From positions 1-64,000 of the forward strand of contig JAWKPM010000010.1 of assembly GCA_041390625.1 (NCBI GenBank): 64,000 bases of DNA, given 5' to 3'. A program made the translations under genes and the position numbers. The notes beneath the pieces were generated by a model. It saw nothing but the letters and a program-made list of their open reading frames with translations, had not been told where the DNA came from and made no database searches. Source of the stretch: RBC038 sp041390625. GTDB lineage: Bacteria > Chloroflexota > Dehalococcoidia > UBA2979. Shown in pieces: positions 24,252 through 32,872 of the stretch. How positions within the stretch are numbered: position 1 is the stretch's first letter; every line of letters starts with the position of its first letter.

Positions 24252-25657
24252 GGTTTGATATCACCTTCGCGAGGGATCTCGAGGGGAAGCGTGTGACCGT
24301 CGTCGGACTCGGCATCGAGGGTGTCGACCTCGTGCGCTTCCTGGCGTCCTCGGGCGCGCGCGTGACCGTCTCCGACGCGCGGCCTCGGGAGGCGCTGCCG
24401 CCGGCCCTCGATGACGTGCTCTCGCTCGCCGACCGGCTCTCGCTGGGCGCGAACGACGCAGCCGTGCTGCAGGACGTCGATGCCGTCTACGTCTCGCAAG
24501 GCGTCCCATGGCATCTGCCCGCGCTGGACGAGGCGCGCGGGCGCGGCATCGAGGTGTCCTCGATGTCGCGCTTGTTCTTCGAGCGCTGCCCGCGACCGAT
24601 TGCCGGCATCACCGGCTCCTCGGGCAAGACGACGACGACCGCCCTCGTGGGGGCGATGCTCGGCGCGGCGCGCCTCGACCACGTGGTCGGCGGGAACATC
24701 GGCGTCGGGCTGCTGGGGCTGCTGCCCTCGATCGGCGACACGACGCGGGTGGTGGTCGAGCTGTCGCACACGCAGCTCGAGAGCCTCGAGACGAGCCCTC
24801 GATGGGCGCTCGTCACGAACGTCACGCCCAACCACCTCGACCGCTTCTCGTGGGAGGACTACGTCGGCCTCAAGCGCCGCATCGTCGAGTTCCAGGGGGC
24901 GGACGACCTCGCGATCTTCAACGCGGACGACGCGGTGAGCCAGGAGCTGGCCTCGCACGCGCGCGCCGAGCATCGATTCTTCTCGCTGCGCGGCGCCCTG
25001 CCCGGCGACGGCGTGATGCTCGTGCCATCCGAGGCTGGGGACACGATCGTGCGCCTCGAGGGGGGCTCCCGCCTCGAGATCATGCCGCGCGCGGAGATCC
25101 GGCTGCGCGGCGAGCACAACGTCGCGAACGTGCTGGCGGCGCTCGCGCTCTCGTGGCACCTCGGCGTGCCGGACGAGGACGCGGCGGCGGCCGTGGGCAC
25201 CTTCGGGGGCGTCCCCCACCGCCTCGAGGCGGTGGCGCACGTGGATGGCGTGGATTACGTCAACGACTCGATTGCCACGACCCCCGAGCGGACGGTCGCG
25301 GGGCTGCGGTCCTTCGACGAGCCGATCGTGCTGCTGCTCGGGGGGCGGGACAAGGACCTGCCGACCGCGGAGCTGGCGGCCGAAGCGGCCTCGAAGTGTC
25401 GCGCGGTCATCGGATTCGGCGAGGCGGGGGCGCAATACACGGACGCCGTGCGCGCCGCCGCGCCGGGCCTCGCGATCGAGGTCGTCGGCAGCGTCGAGGA
25501 GGCCGTCGCCTCGGCTTCACGCCTCGCGGAGGCGGGTGACGTCGTGCTGTTCTCGCCGGCGGGGACCTCGTTCGACGCGTACCCGAACTTCGAGCGTCGA
25601 GGCGAGGCGTTCCGTTCGGCGGTCGCGGCCCTCGATGGCGATCGGAGCATCGAGTGA
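24230..25657 (+). CDS. murD: UDP-MurNAc-L-alanine:D-glutamate ligase
   Basis: 475-residue MurD. The N-terminal Rossmann fold is VTVVGLGIEGVDLVRFLASSG (22-42), the ATP loop is GITGSSGKTTTT (126-137), VELSHTQLE and TNVTPNHLDR follow, and the C-terminal domain has HRLEAVAHVDGVDYVNDSIATTPERT. It adds D-Glu to UDP-MurNAc-L-Ala. ATG 24230 gives the longest form; ATG 24248 (MRFDIT), fed by two overlapping mini-ORFs, is equally plausible. It overlaps ftsW as GTGA. Confidence 0.94.
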   Translation: MAHEPKMRFDITFARDLEGKRVTVVGLGIEGVDLVRFLASSGARVTVSDARPREALPPALDDVLSLADRLSLGANDAAVLQDVDAVYVSQGVPWHLPALDEARGRGIEVSSMSRLFFERCPRPIAGITGSSGKTTTTALVGAMLGAARLDHVVGGNIGVGLLGLLPSIGDTTRVVVELSHTQLESLETSPRWALVTNVTPNHLDRFSWEDYVGLKRRIVEFQGADDLAIFNADDAVSQELASHARAEHRFFSLRGALPGDGVMLVPSEAGDTIVRLEGGSRLEIMPRAEIRLRGEHNVANVLAALALSWHLGVPDEDAAAAVGTFGGVPHRLEAVAHVDGVDYVNDSIATTPERTVAGLRSFDEPIVLLLGGRDKDLPTAELAAEAASKCRAVIGFGEAGAQYTDAVRAAAPGLAIEVVGSVEEAVASASRLAEAGDVVLFSPAGTSFDAYPNFERRGEAFRSAVAALDGDRSIE

Positions 25658-26874
25658 GCGCGCAGCGCGAGCGGGTCGCCGCGGTGCGGAAGCGCCATGC
25701 GCCCGACTACGGGCTGCTCGCCGTGCTGGCCATGCTGCTCGTCTTCGGCCTCGTGGCTGTCTATTCGTCCTCGTACGCCCTCGGGTACGCACAGTTCGAC
25801 GACGCGAACTACTTCATCAAGAAGCAGGCGATCTGGGCCGGCATCGGGACCGTGGCGCTCGTCTTCATGATGAACGTCGACTACCACCTGTGGCGGCGGC
25901 TGGCGGCCCTGCTGATGCTGGGCGCGATCCTCGCGCTCGCGGCCGTGCTGCTGCCCGGCCTCGGCGTCGAGGCCAACGGCGCGCGACGCTGGCTGGCGCT
26001 CGGCCCGCTGCAGGGTCAGCCGAGCGAGTTCGCCAAGCTGGCGGTGCTGATCTACCTCTCGGCCTGGCTCGCGGCGAAGGGCGACCAGGTCAAGGACTTC
26101 TCGCTGGGCGTGCTGCCGTTCGTCAGCATGGTCGGCCTCGTGAGCGCGCTCATCATGCTCGAGCCCGACCTCGGGACGGCGATGATGGTGGGCGTCATCA
26201 CCGGCTCGCTGTTCTTCGTGGCGGGGGCGCGGCTCAAGCACGTGTTCGCGCTGGCGGCCTCGGCGGGGACGGCGGCGACCGTCCTCGTAATCGCGGCCGG
26301 CTATCGGATGGACCGCATCCTCTCCTTCACCTCGGCGGAGCACGACCCGACGGGGGTCGGCTTCCACACGCTGCAGCTGCTGGTCGCCTTCGGTTCCGGC
26401 GGGATGACCGGCCTCGGCCTGGGGACCTCGCGGCAGAAGTTCTTCTACGTGCCGGGATCGCACACGGACGGCATCCTCGCCATCATCGGCGAGGAGCTGG
26501 GGTTCATCGGGGCGGCGGCGGTGCTGCTGCTTTTCGGGCTGCTGCTCTGGCGCGGCGTGCTCATCGCGCGCCGCGCGCCGGACGCCTTCGGCGCGTACCT
26601 CGCGACGGGCGTGGTGGCGTGGATCGGCTTCCAGATGCTGATCAACGTCGGCGGCGTCACGCGACTGCTGCCGCTCACGGGCATCCCGCTCCCCCTCGTC
26701 TCGTACGGCGGGTCCGCCCTCGCTGCGCTGATGGCGGCGGTCGGGCTGCTGCTCGCGGTCTCGCGCTACACCGAGGTCGCCGAGCAGCCGGAGGACGCGC
26801 CGGTGCGCGGGGCCGTTCGTGCCTCGACGGCGCCGACCTCGAGGCCCGCGCGGCAGCCGGGAGGTGCGCGATGA
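25654..26874 (+). CDS. ftsW: Septal peptidoglycan polymerase FtsW
   Basis: 406-residue SEDS-family membrane glycosyltransferase with about ten TMs. Conserved stretches are VYSSSYALGYAQFDDANYFIKKQ, NGARRWLALGPLQGQPSEFAKLAVLIYLS, MLEPDLGTAMM and LPLTGIPLPLVSYGGSAL. With the class B PBP it makes septal wall. Placement between murD and murG argues for FtsW rather than RodA. The C-terminal 40 residues are Pro/Ala/Arg rich. GTG 25654 is the start; it overlaps murG as ATGA. Confidence 0.95.
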   Translation: MSAQRERVAAVRKRHAPDYGLLAVLAMLLVFGLVAVYSSSYALGYAQFDDANYFIKKQAIWAGIGTVALVFMMNVDYHLWRRLAALLMLGAILALAAVLLPGLGVEANGARRWLALGPLQGQPSEFAKLAVLIYLSAWLAAKGDQVKDFSLGVLPFVSMVGLVSALIMLEPDLGTAMMVGVITGSLFFVAGARLKHVFALAASAGTAATVLVIAAGYRMDRILSFTSAEHDPTGVGFHTLQLLVAFGSGGMTGLGLGTSRQKFFYVPGSHTDGILAIIGEELGFIGAAAVLLLFGLLLWRGVLIARRAPDAFGAYLATGVVAWIGFQMLINVGGVTRLLPLTGIPLPLVSYGGSALAALMAAVGLLLAVSRYTEVAEQPEDAPVRGAVRASTAPTSRPARQPGGAR

Positions 26875-27947
26875 GACTCGCGCTCGCCGGCGGCGGCACG
26901 GGCGGCCACGTGTACCCGGCACTCGCGGTGGCCGAGGAGCTGCGCTCCCACCCGGACGTCGAGCTCGTCTACTACGGCACCGAGCGCGGCCCCGAGCACG
27001 AGCTGGCCGTCCAGGCCGGCATCGCCTTCCGCCCGATCGCTGCGGCGCAGTTCCGCGGCCGATCGCCCGTGCGCCTCGCGAAGGGCGCGTGGAACCTGCT
27101 GCGTGGCGAACGCCAGGCACGAGAGTGGTTCCGGCAGGACCCCCCGGCGGCGATCTTCCTCACGGGCGGCTACGCCTCGGCGCCGCTGGGACGGGCCTCG
27201 AAGGCCGCGCGCATCCCCCTCGTCGTGTTCCTTCCGGACGTGCGGCCGGGGTGGGCGGTGCGCTACCTGCAGCGCTACGCCTCGACGGTCGCGTGCTCGG
27301 TGGAGGCCTCGCTACGCCTCCTCGCGCCGGGGAAGTCGGTCGTGACGGGATACCCCGTGCGCCGGCAGTTCCGCGAGGCCACGCGCGAGGCGGGAATCGA
27401 GCGCTTCGGCCTCGATGGGTCGCTGCGGACGCTGCTGGTCGCGGGGGGATCGCAGGGATCGCACCCGATCAACCTCGTGATCTCGGAAGCGCTGCGACGC
27501 CTGCTCGAGCGGATGCAGATCGTGCACATCGCCGGCCCCTCGGAAGAGGCGTGGCTGGCGCGCGAGCGCGAGCGGCTGCCGGACTGGCAGCAGCAGCGCT
27601 ACCACCTGCTGTCGTACACGGAGGACATGGCGCTGGCGATGGCCGCGGCCGACCTCGCGGTGACGCGCGCGGGGGCCTCGGTGCTGGGCGAGCTGCCGGC
27701 GATGGGGCTTCCGGCGATCGTGATCCCGGGAGACTTCTCCGACCAGCACCTCAATGCCGCCTACCTGGTGGAGCGTGGCGCGGCGGCGGCCCTCTCGAGC
27801 CGGCAGATCGACGGCCTCGAAGAGACGATCGTGCGGCTGATGGACGACGAGCGCGAGCGCGCCTCGATGGCGGCAGCGGCGCGCGAACTGGCACATCCCG
27901 AGGCAGCCGCCGCGCTGGCCGCGATGTTGCGGGAGCTGGCGGCATGA
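26871..27947 (+). CDS. murG: Lipid II-forming GlcNAc transferase
   Basis: 358-residue GT-B enzyme that adds GlcNAc to lipid I. LAGGGTGGHVYPALAVAEEL (4-23) is the lipid-binding G-loop, VAGGSQGS the second G-loop, and TRAGASVLGELPAMGLPAIVIP the UDP-sugar site. The start at ATG 26871 overlaps the ftsW stop and removes a long spurious N-terminal extension in the same frame. Confidence 0.96.
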   Translation: MRLALAGGGTGGHVYPALAVAEELRSHPDVELVYYGTERGPEHELAVQAGIAFRPIAAAQFRGRSPVRLAKGAWNLLRGERQAREWFRQDPPAAIFLTGGYASAPLGRASKAARIPLVVFLPDVRPGWAVRYLQRYASTVACSVEASLRLLAPGKSVVTGYPVRRQFREATREAGIERFGLDGSLRTLLVAGGSQGSHPINLVISEALRRLLERMQIVHIAGPSEEAWLARERERLPDWQQQRYHLLSYTEDMALAMAAADLAVTRAGASVLGELPAMGLPAIVIPGDFSDQHLNAAYLVERGAAAALSSRQIDGLEETIVRLMDDERERASMAAAARELAHPEAAAALAAMLRELAA

Positions 27948-29401
27948 TGGCGCGCATTCGAGCCCGCGCCGACCGATCGCCCAACGGCGACGAGCGCCGC
28001 ATCGCGCCGCAGCACGTGCACCTGGTGGGCGCGGGCGGCATCCACATGTCGGCGATCGGGCAGATCCTGCTGCAGCGCGGTCACTCGGTGACGGGGTCGG
28101 ACCTCACGCTGACCGAGTACACGGCGCGCCTCGAGGCGCTAGGGGGCACGGTCTTCCAGGGCCACGACGCCTCGCACCTCGGTCAGGCCGAGCTGGTGGT
28201 GGCGACGGCGGCAGCCAAGCCGGACAACCCGGAGATCGCCGAGGCGCAGCGTCGCGGCGTGCCGGTGATCCTGCGCGCCGAGATGGTGCAGCGCCTGCTG
28301 GCAGACCGGCGGCTGCTGGCGGTGGCCGGCAGCCACGGCAAGACGACGACCTCCTCGATGCTGGCGCTGATGTGCGAGCGCGGGGGCCTCGAGCCGCTCG
28401 TGCTCCTCGGTGGCGACTCGCGCGAGCTGGGCGGGAACGCGCAGGACGGCGGCGGCGACTTCGCAGTCGTCGAGGCGGACGAGTACGCCGAGGCGTTCCT
28501 CCAGTACCACCCGCAGATCGCACTCGTGCTGAACGTGGAGCGGGACCACCTCGACTACTACGGCACCGAGGAGCGGCTGCGTGCCGCCTTCGCCTCGTTC
28601 GCCGAGCGGCTCGTGCCGGACGGAACGCTGGTGGTGTGCGCGGACGCCGAGGGATCGAACGCCCTCGGTGAGGCGCGGCGCGCCGCAGGCACGCGCGTCG
28701 AGCGGTACTCGATCGCCTCGACCTCGGCGTCTAACTCGGACGTGGAGTGGCGGGCGGAGCAGCTGCGGGTGAACGACCGCGGCGGCTACGACTTCACGGC
28801 GAGCCTCGAGGGCGCCGAGCTGGGCCGGGTCTCGCTGCAGGTACCGGGGCGGCACAACGTCTCGAACGCCCTCGGCGCGCTCGCGGTCGCGATGCGCGCG
28901 GGCGTCGACTTCAACCGCGCGGCGCTGGCCGCCTCGGAGTTCACGGGGGCGCGCCGACGCTTCGACGTCCTCGGCGAGGTCGGGGGCGTGACGGTGGTGG
29001 ACGACTACTCGCACCACCCGACCGAGGTGCGCGCGATGATCGCCGCCACTCGACAGCGGTACGGCACGCGCCGCCTCGTGGTGTGCTTCCAGCCGCACAC
29101 GTTCACGCGCACGCAGTACCTCCTCGACGAGTGGCGGACGTGCTTCGAGGGGGCCGACGCGCTCTACCTCGTACGGACGTACGCCGCGCGCGAGACGGCG
29201 GACGCCGGCCTCGATGCCGGCGCGCTGGCCTCGGAAGTGACCTCGCCGGCGGCGACGCTGCTCGAGGACTTCGAGGCGGCGCCGGCCGTACTGGCGGAGG
29301 CGCTGCGCCCGGGCGACGTGCTCGTCACCGTGGGCGCGGGCGACGTGACCGAGATCGGGCCTCGAGTGATCGAACTGCTGCGGACGCGAGGCGCCTCGTG
29401 A
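27944..29401 (+). CDS. murC: UDP-MurNAc:L-alanine ligase
   Basis: 485-residue MurC, the first Mur ligase. HLVGAGGIHMSAIGQILLQRG is the N-terminal nucleotide fold, VAGSHGKTTTSSM the ATP loop, and NVERDHLDYYG plus DDYSHHPTEVRAMI are family motifs. Two adjacent in-frame ATGs (27944 and 27947) occur; the first overlaps the murG stop as ATGA. murB, usually next to murC, is missing. It overlaps ddl as GTGA. Confidence 0.95.
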   Translation: MMARIRARADRSPNGDERRIAPQHVHLVGAGGIHMSAIGQILLQRGHSVTGSDLTLTEYTARLEALGGTVFQGHDASHLGQAELVVATAAAKPDNPEIAEAQRRGVPVILRAEMVQRLLADRRLLAVAGSHGKTTTSSMLALMCERGGLEPLVLLGGDSRELGGNAQDGGGDFAVVEADEYAEAFLQYHPQIALVLNVERDHLDYYGTEERLRAAFASFAERLVPDGTLVVCADAEGSNALGEARRAAGTRVERYSIASTSASNSDVEWRAEQLRVNDRGGYDFTASLEGAELGRVSLQVPGRHNVSNALGALAVAMRAGVDFNRAALAASEFTGARRRFDVLGEVGGVTVVDDYSHHPTEVRAMIAATRQRYGTRRLVVCFQPHTFTRTQYLLDEWRTCFEGADALYLVRTYAARETADAGLDAGALASEVTSPAATLLEDFEAAPAVLAEALRPGDVLVTVGAGDVTEIGPRVIELLRTRGAS

Positions 29402-30477
29402 GCGCTCGCACGCGGCTGGCAGTCGTCTTCGGCGGGATGTCGCCGGAGCACGAGGTCTCGGTGACCTCGGCGCGCTCGGTCATGCGCGAGGCGGACGCGG
29501 AGCGCTTCGAGGTGATCCCCTTCGGGATCTCGAAGCGCGGTCGCTGGCTGACGCCTGAGGAGACACGGGCGCGGCTCGCGCGCGTCGAGGCGGGCGACAC
29601 GCGCGACATCGGCGAAGACGAGGCGCGGGGGCTGCTCGCCTCGGCGGACGTGCTCGCGGCGCTGGACGACATCGACGTCGCGTTCCCGATCGTGCACGGC
29701 ACGTTCGGCGAGGACGGGACGCTGCAGGGCTTCCTAGAGCTGGCCGGCATTCCGTACGTCGGTTCCGGTGTGGCGGCGAGCGCGATTGGCCTCGACAAGG
29801 AGCTGATGCGCGCGGTGTTCGCGCAGGCCGGGCTGCCGCAGGCGCCGTACACGGTGCTGCGCGACGCCTCGATCACGTCGCCGGACGCCGACTGCCTGCG
29901 CGGCATCGAGCGCGAGATCGGCTACCCGTGCTTCGTGAAGCCGGCGAACGGCGGGTCTTCGGTGGGCGTCTCCAAGGCGCGATCGCGCGAGGACCTCGGT
30001 GCGGCGCTGGTGGAGGCGGGGCGGCACGACCGCAAGGTGCTCGTCGAGGCGTTCCTCGAGGGGCAGGAGGTCGAGTGCGCGGTGCTCGGGAACGAGCGGC
30101 CCGAGGCCTCGCCGATCGGTGAGATCACGCCTCGGACGGCCGAGTTCTACACGTACGAGGCGAAGTACCTCGATGACTCGACGGACCTGACGGTGCCGGC
30201 GCGCCTCGATGCCGCTGTGGCGGCCGAGGTTCAGTCGCTGTCGCTGCGGGCTTACCGGGCGATGGACTGCGCGGGGCTGGCGCGGGTGGACTTCTTCGTC
30301 ACCGCGGACGGGCCGCGCGTCCTCGAGATCAACACGCTGCCGGGCTTCACGCCGATTTCGATGTACCCGCGGCTGTGGGGCGAGGCCGGCGTCCCGTACA
30401 GCGACCTCATCTCGCGACTGGTGGACCTCGCCTTCGAGCGGCACGAGCGCGACGCGCGGCGCGGAGGTGGGCAGTGA
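29398..30477 (+). CDS. ddl: D-alanine:D-alanine ligase
   Basis: 359-residue ATP-grasp ligase that makes D-Ala-D-Ala. VFGGMSPEHEVSVTSA (10-25), FPIVHGTFGEDGTLQGFLEL, PCFVKPANGGSSVGVSKA and VLEINTLPGFTPISMYPRLW are the standard segments. GTG 29398 overlaps the murC stop, giving the canonical N-terminus; the longer ORF upstream is out of context. It overlaps ftsQ as GTGA. Confidence 0.96.
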   Translation: MSARTRLAVVFGGMSPEHEVSVTSARSVMREADAERFEVIPFGISKRGRWLTPEETRARLARVEAGDTRDIGEDEARGLLASADVLAALDDIDVAFPIVHGTFGEDGTLQGFLELAGIPYVGSGVAASAIGLDKELMRAVFAQAGLPQAPYTVLRDASITSPDADCLRGIEREIGYPCFVKPANGGSSVGVSKARSREDLGAALVEAGRHDRKVLVEAFLEGQEVECAVLGNERPEASPIGEITPRTAEFYTYEAKYLDDSTDLTVPARLDAAVAAEVQSLSLRAYRAMDCAGLARVDFFVTADGPRVLEINTLPGFTPISMYPRLWGEAGVPYSDLISRLVDLAFERHERDARRGGGQ

Positions 30478-31481
30478 CCACACCTCGTGACCCCGGGGCC
30501 GGCGAGATGGGCGCGCGCGAGATGGGCGTGATTGGCCCTCGACGGACGACGACGCGCGCGCAGTCGGGGCGCGGGAAGCCGGTGCGCATGCCCGCGACCA
30601 CGGGCGGGCGCTTCAGCCTCGGTGCGGCGCCGGCGCCGCGGACCTCGACGTTCGAGCGCGCCTCGAAGCGGATGCCCTCGTGGCGTCGGCTGGGCCTCGG
30701 GATCGCCGGGCTGCTCGGCATCGTGATCGTCGCCACCGGCGTGCAGTGGGTCGTCTTCGGTGGCGGCTTCCGCGTCGAAGAGGTGCGCCTCGAGGGCGTG
30801 GAGGCCGCGGACCCGCTCGCGATCGCGGCGGCGGCGGACCTCACGGGGCAGTCGCTGCTGACGCTGAACGCCGAGGCGGTCGCCGCGCGCGTGGCGGAGG
30901 TGCCAGGCGTGCAGGCCGTCGAGGTACATCGCGACTGGCCTCGGTCGGTGGTCGTCGAGGTGACCGAGCACCAGGGCTTCGCGTACTGGGAGCTGGACGG
31001 CGAGACGCTGGTCGTGAACGCCGATGGACAGGTGATCAGCGTGGGCCGGGCGCCCGTCGAGGGCGCGCCCACGATCGTCGAGACGGCCGCCGTAGCGAGT
31101 GCGGACGCCGCGAACGGCACCGATGGCGCCGCCTCAAACCTCGAGGGGGCGGGCGGCGCGAGCGCCAAAGCCGGCGCGCCACCCCTCGACGAGGGTGCGG
31201 AGGACGAGCTGCCCGATGCGGACACGGTGCGCGTCGTGGCACGGCTGGTCGAGGGCGACGCCTTCGCGGTGCTGCGCGTGCGGCCTCGTGGGTTCGTGTT
31301 CGAGCCGGAGCGGGGCCTCGTCATCGAGGTCGACGGCGGGCCGAACGTGGTGTTCGGGGACTCGCACGACTTCGACTTCAAGGTGGCGACGTGGGGTGCA
31401 CTCCTCGACGAGATCGAGGGCAGCGGGCTGCAGCCTCGAGAGATCGACCTGCGGTTCGGACGACACGTGGTGATGCGGTGA
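30474..31481 (+). CDS. ftsQ: Cell-division protein FtsQ
   Basis: 335-residue bitopic protein: a cytoplasmic Arg/Thr-rich region (1-70), a TM (about 77-96), then a POTRA domain (FRVEEVRLEGVEAADPLAIA onward) and the FtsQ domain RDWPRSVVVEVTEHQGFAYWELDG. An Ala/Gly/Asp-rich insertion of about 50 residues (around 205-250) splits the extracytoplasmic domain and is not usual. FtsQ recruits FtsL/FtsB to the septum. Confidence 0.9.
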   Translation: MTTPRDPGAGEMGAREMGVIGPRRTTTRAQSGRGKPVRMPATTGGRFSLGAAPAPRTSTFERASKRMPSWRRLGLGIAGLLGIVIVATGVQWVVFGGGFRVEEVRLEGVEAADPLAIAAAADLTGQSLLTLNAEAVAARVAEVPGVQAVEVHRDWPRSVVVEVTEHQGFAYWELDGETLVVNADGQVISVGRAPVEGAPTIVETAAVASADAANGTDGAASNLEGAGGASAKAGAPPLDEGAEDELPDADTVRVVARLVEGDAFAVLRVRPRGFVFEPERGLVIEVDGGPNVVFGDSHDFDFKVATWGALLDEIEGSGLQPREIDLRFGRHVVMR

Positions 31482-31545
31482 GCGCCGCTGAGAAGCACGC
31501 GATGAGCTCCCGGCTCCCAGCGCCGGGATGGATGGTGAGGCCCTG

Positions 31546-32784
31546 ATGGCGAATCCGACCTTCGCCTCGATCGACGTCGGGACGACCAAGGTGTGCACCG
31601 TGGTCGGCGAAGTCGGCCCGGGGGGCGAGCTCCGCATCCTCGGTGTCGGCGTCGGCCCCTCGGCGGGCCTGACCAAGGGGATGGTGGACAACATCCACGC
31701 GGCGACTGAGGCGATCGCCTCCTCGGTGGAGCGCGCGGAGCGGGCCTCGGGGACGCGCATCCTCTCGGCGCACGTGGGCATCGCGGGGCCGCACATCTCC
31801 TCGATGAACTCGCGGGGCATCGTGGCGGTGCCCGACCCGCGGCGGCCGATCTCGGAATCGGACGTGCAGCGCGCCCTCGACAGCGCGCGCATCGTGAACG
31901 TGCCCAACAACCGCGAGGTCATCCACGTAGTGCCTCGGTATTACGTCGTCGACGGGCAGGACTCGGTCGTCGACCCGGTCGGCATGTTCGGTTCGCGCCT
32001 CGATGTCGAGACGCACGTGGTCACGGCCTCGGCGAGCGCGATGCACAACCTCGTGCAGTGCGTCGAGAACGCCGGCGTGCACGTCGACTCGCTGATCCTC
32101 GAGCCGCTCGCCTCGGCTGAGGCGGTGCTCGAGCACGAGGAGATGCGCCACGGCGTGGCGCTGGTGGACATCGGCGGCGGGACGGCCGACATCGCGGTCT
32201 TCGTCAACGGCGCGGTGACGCACACGGCGGTGCTGCCGGTCGGCGGCCTGCACATGACGCGCGACCTGGTCGTGGCGCTGCGGGTGCCGCAGGCCTCGGC
32301 GGAGGCGGCGAAGCGTGAGCACGGCCACGCCATCCCCTCGATGGTGGATGAGGACGAGGAGATCGAGGTCGACTCGTTCGGCACGAACGGCCAGAAGGCC
32401 GTGCCGCGGCGGATCGTGGCGCAGGTCCTGCAGGCGCGCGCCGAGGAGCTGCTGGAGCTGGTGCTTGCGGAGATCAAGCGCGGTTCGCAGGCCGAGACGC
32501 TCTCAGCGGGCGTGGTGCTGACGGGCGGCGCGGCGTCGCTCCCGGGCATCGACCTGCTGGCGGAGGACGTGCTGTCGTTGCCGGCGCGCATCGGGCGGCC
32601 GCGGCACCTCGCCGGCCTCTCGGACATCCTGCACGACCCGGCGTACGCGACCTCGGTGGGGCTGCTGCGCTGGGCGCTGAAGGAGCAGGAGATCCTGTTC
32701 CGTTCGGCACCGCTGACCACGCCGGCCCTGGGCGGGCTGGCGAAGAAGGTGGGCGCACTGGTGCGACTGGTGCTGCCGCAATGA
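31546..32784 (+). CDS. ftsA: Cell-division protein FtsA
   Basis: 412-residue actin-like FtsA, which tethers FtsZ to the membrane. FASIDVGTTKVCTVVGEV is phosphate loop 1, VALVDIGGGTADIAVF phosphate loop 2, and VVLTGGAASLPGIDLLAEDVL the adenosine motif. The short C-terminal end GGLAKKVGALVRLVLPQ can form the membrane amphipathic helix. ATG 31546 is preferred over 31528 because GGTGAGG sits 5 bases before it. Confidence 0.95.
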   Translation: MANPTFASIDVGTTKVCTVVGEVGPGGELRILGVGVGPSAGLTKGMVDNIHAATEAIASSVERAERASGTRILSAHVGIAGPHISSMNSRGIVAVPDPRRPISESDVQRALDSARIVNVPNNREVIHVVPRYYVVDGQDSVVDPVGMFGSRLDVETHVVTASASAMHNLVQCVENAGVHVDSLILEPLASAEAVLEHEEMRHGVALVDIGGGTADIAVFVNGAVTHTAVLPVGGLHMTRDLVVALRVPQASAEAAKREHGHAIPSMVDEDEEIEVDSFGTNGQKAVPRRIVAQVLQARAEELLELVLAEIKRGSQAETLSAGVVLTGGAASLPGIDLLAEDVLSLPARIGRPRHLAGLSDILHDPAYATSVGLLRWALKEQEILFRSAPLTTPALGGLAKKVGALVRLVLPQ

Positions 32785-32872
32785 GCGATCACCGCGCAGG
32801 ACGCGCGGATGAGGGCCGGCCCGAGGCGGGGCGAGGCCACGTACCGCAGAGGTACCGCGAAGGAGGCACACG

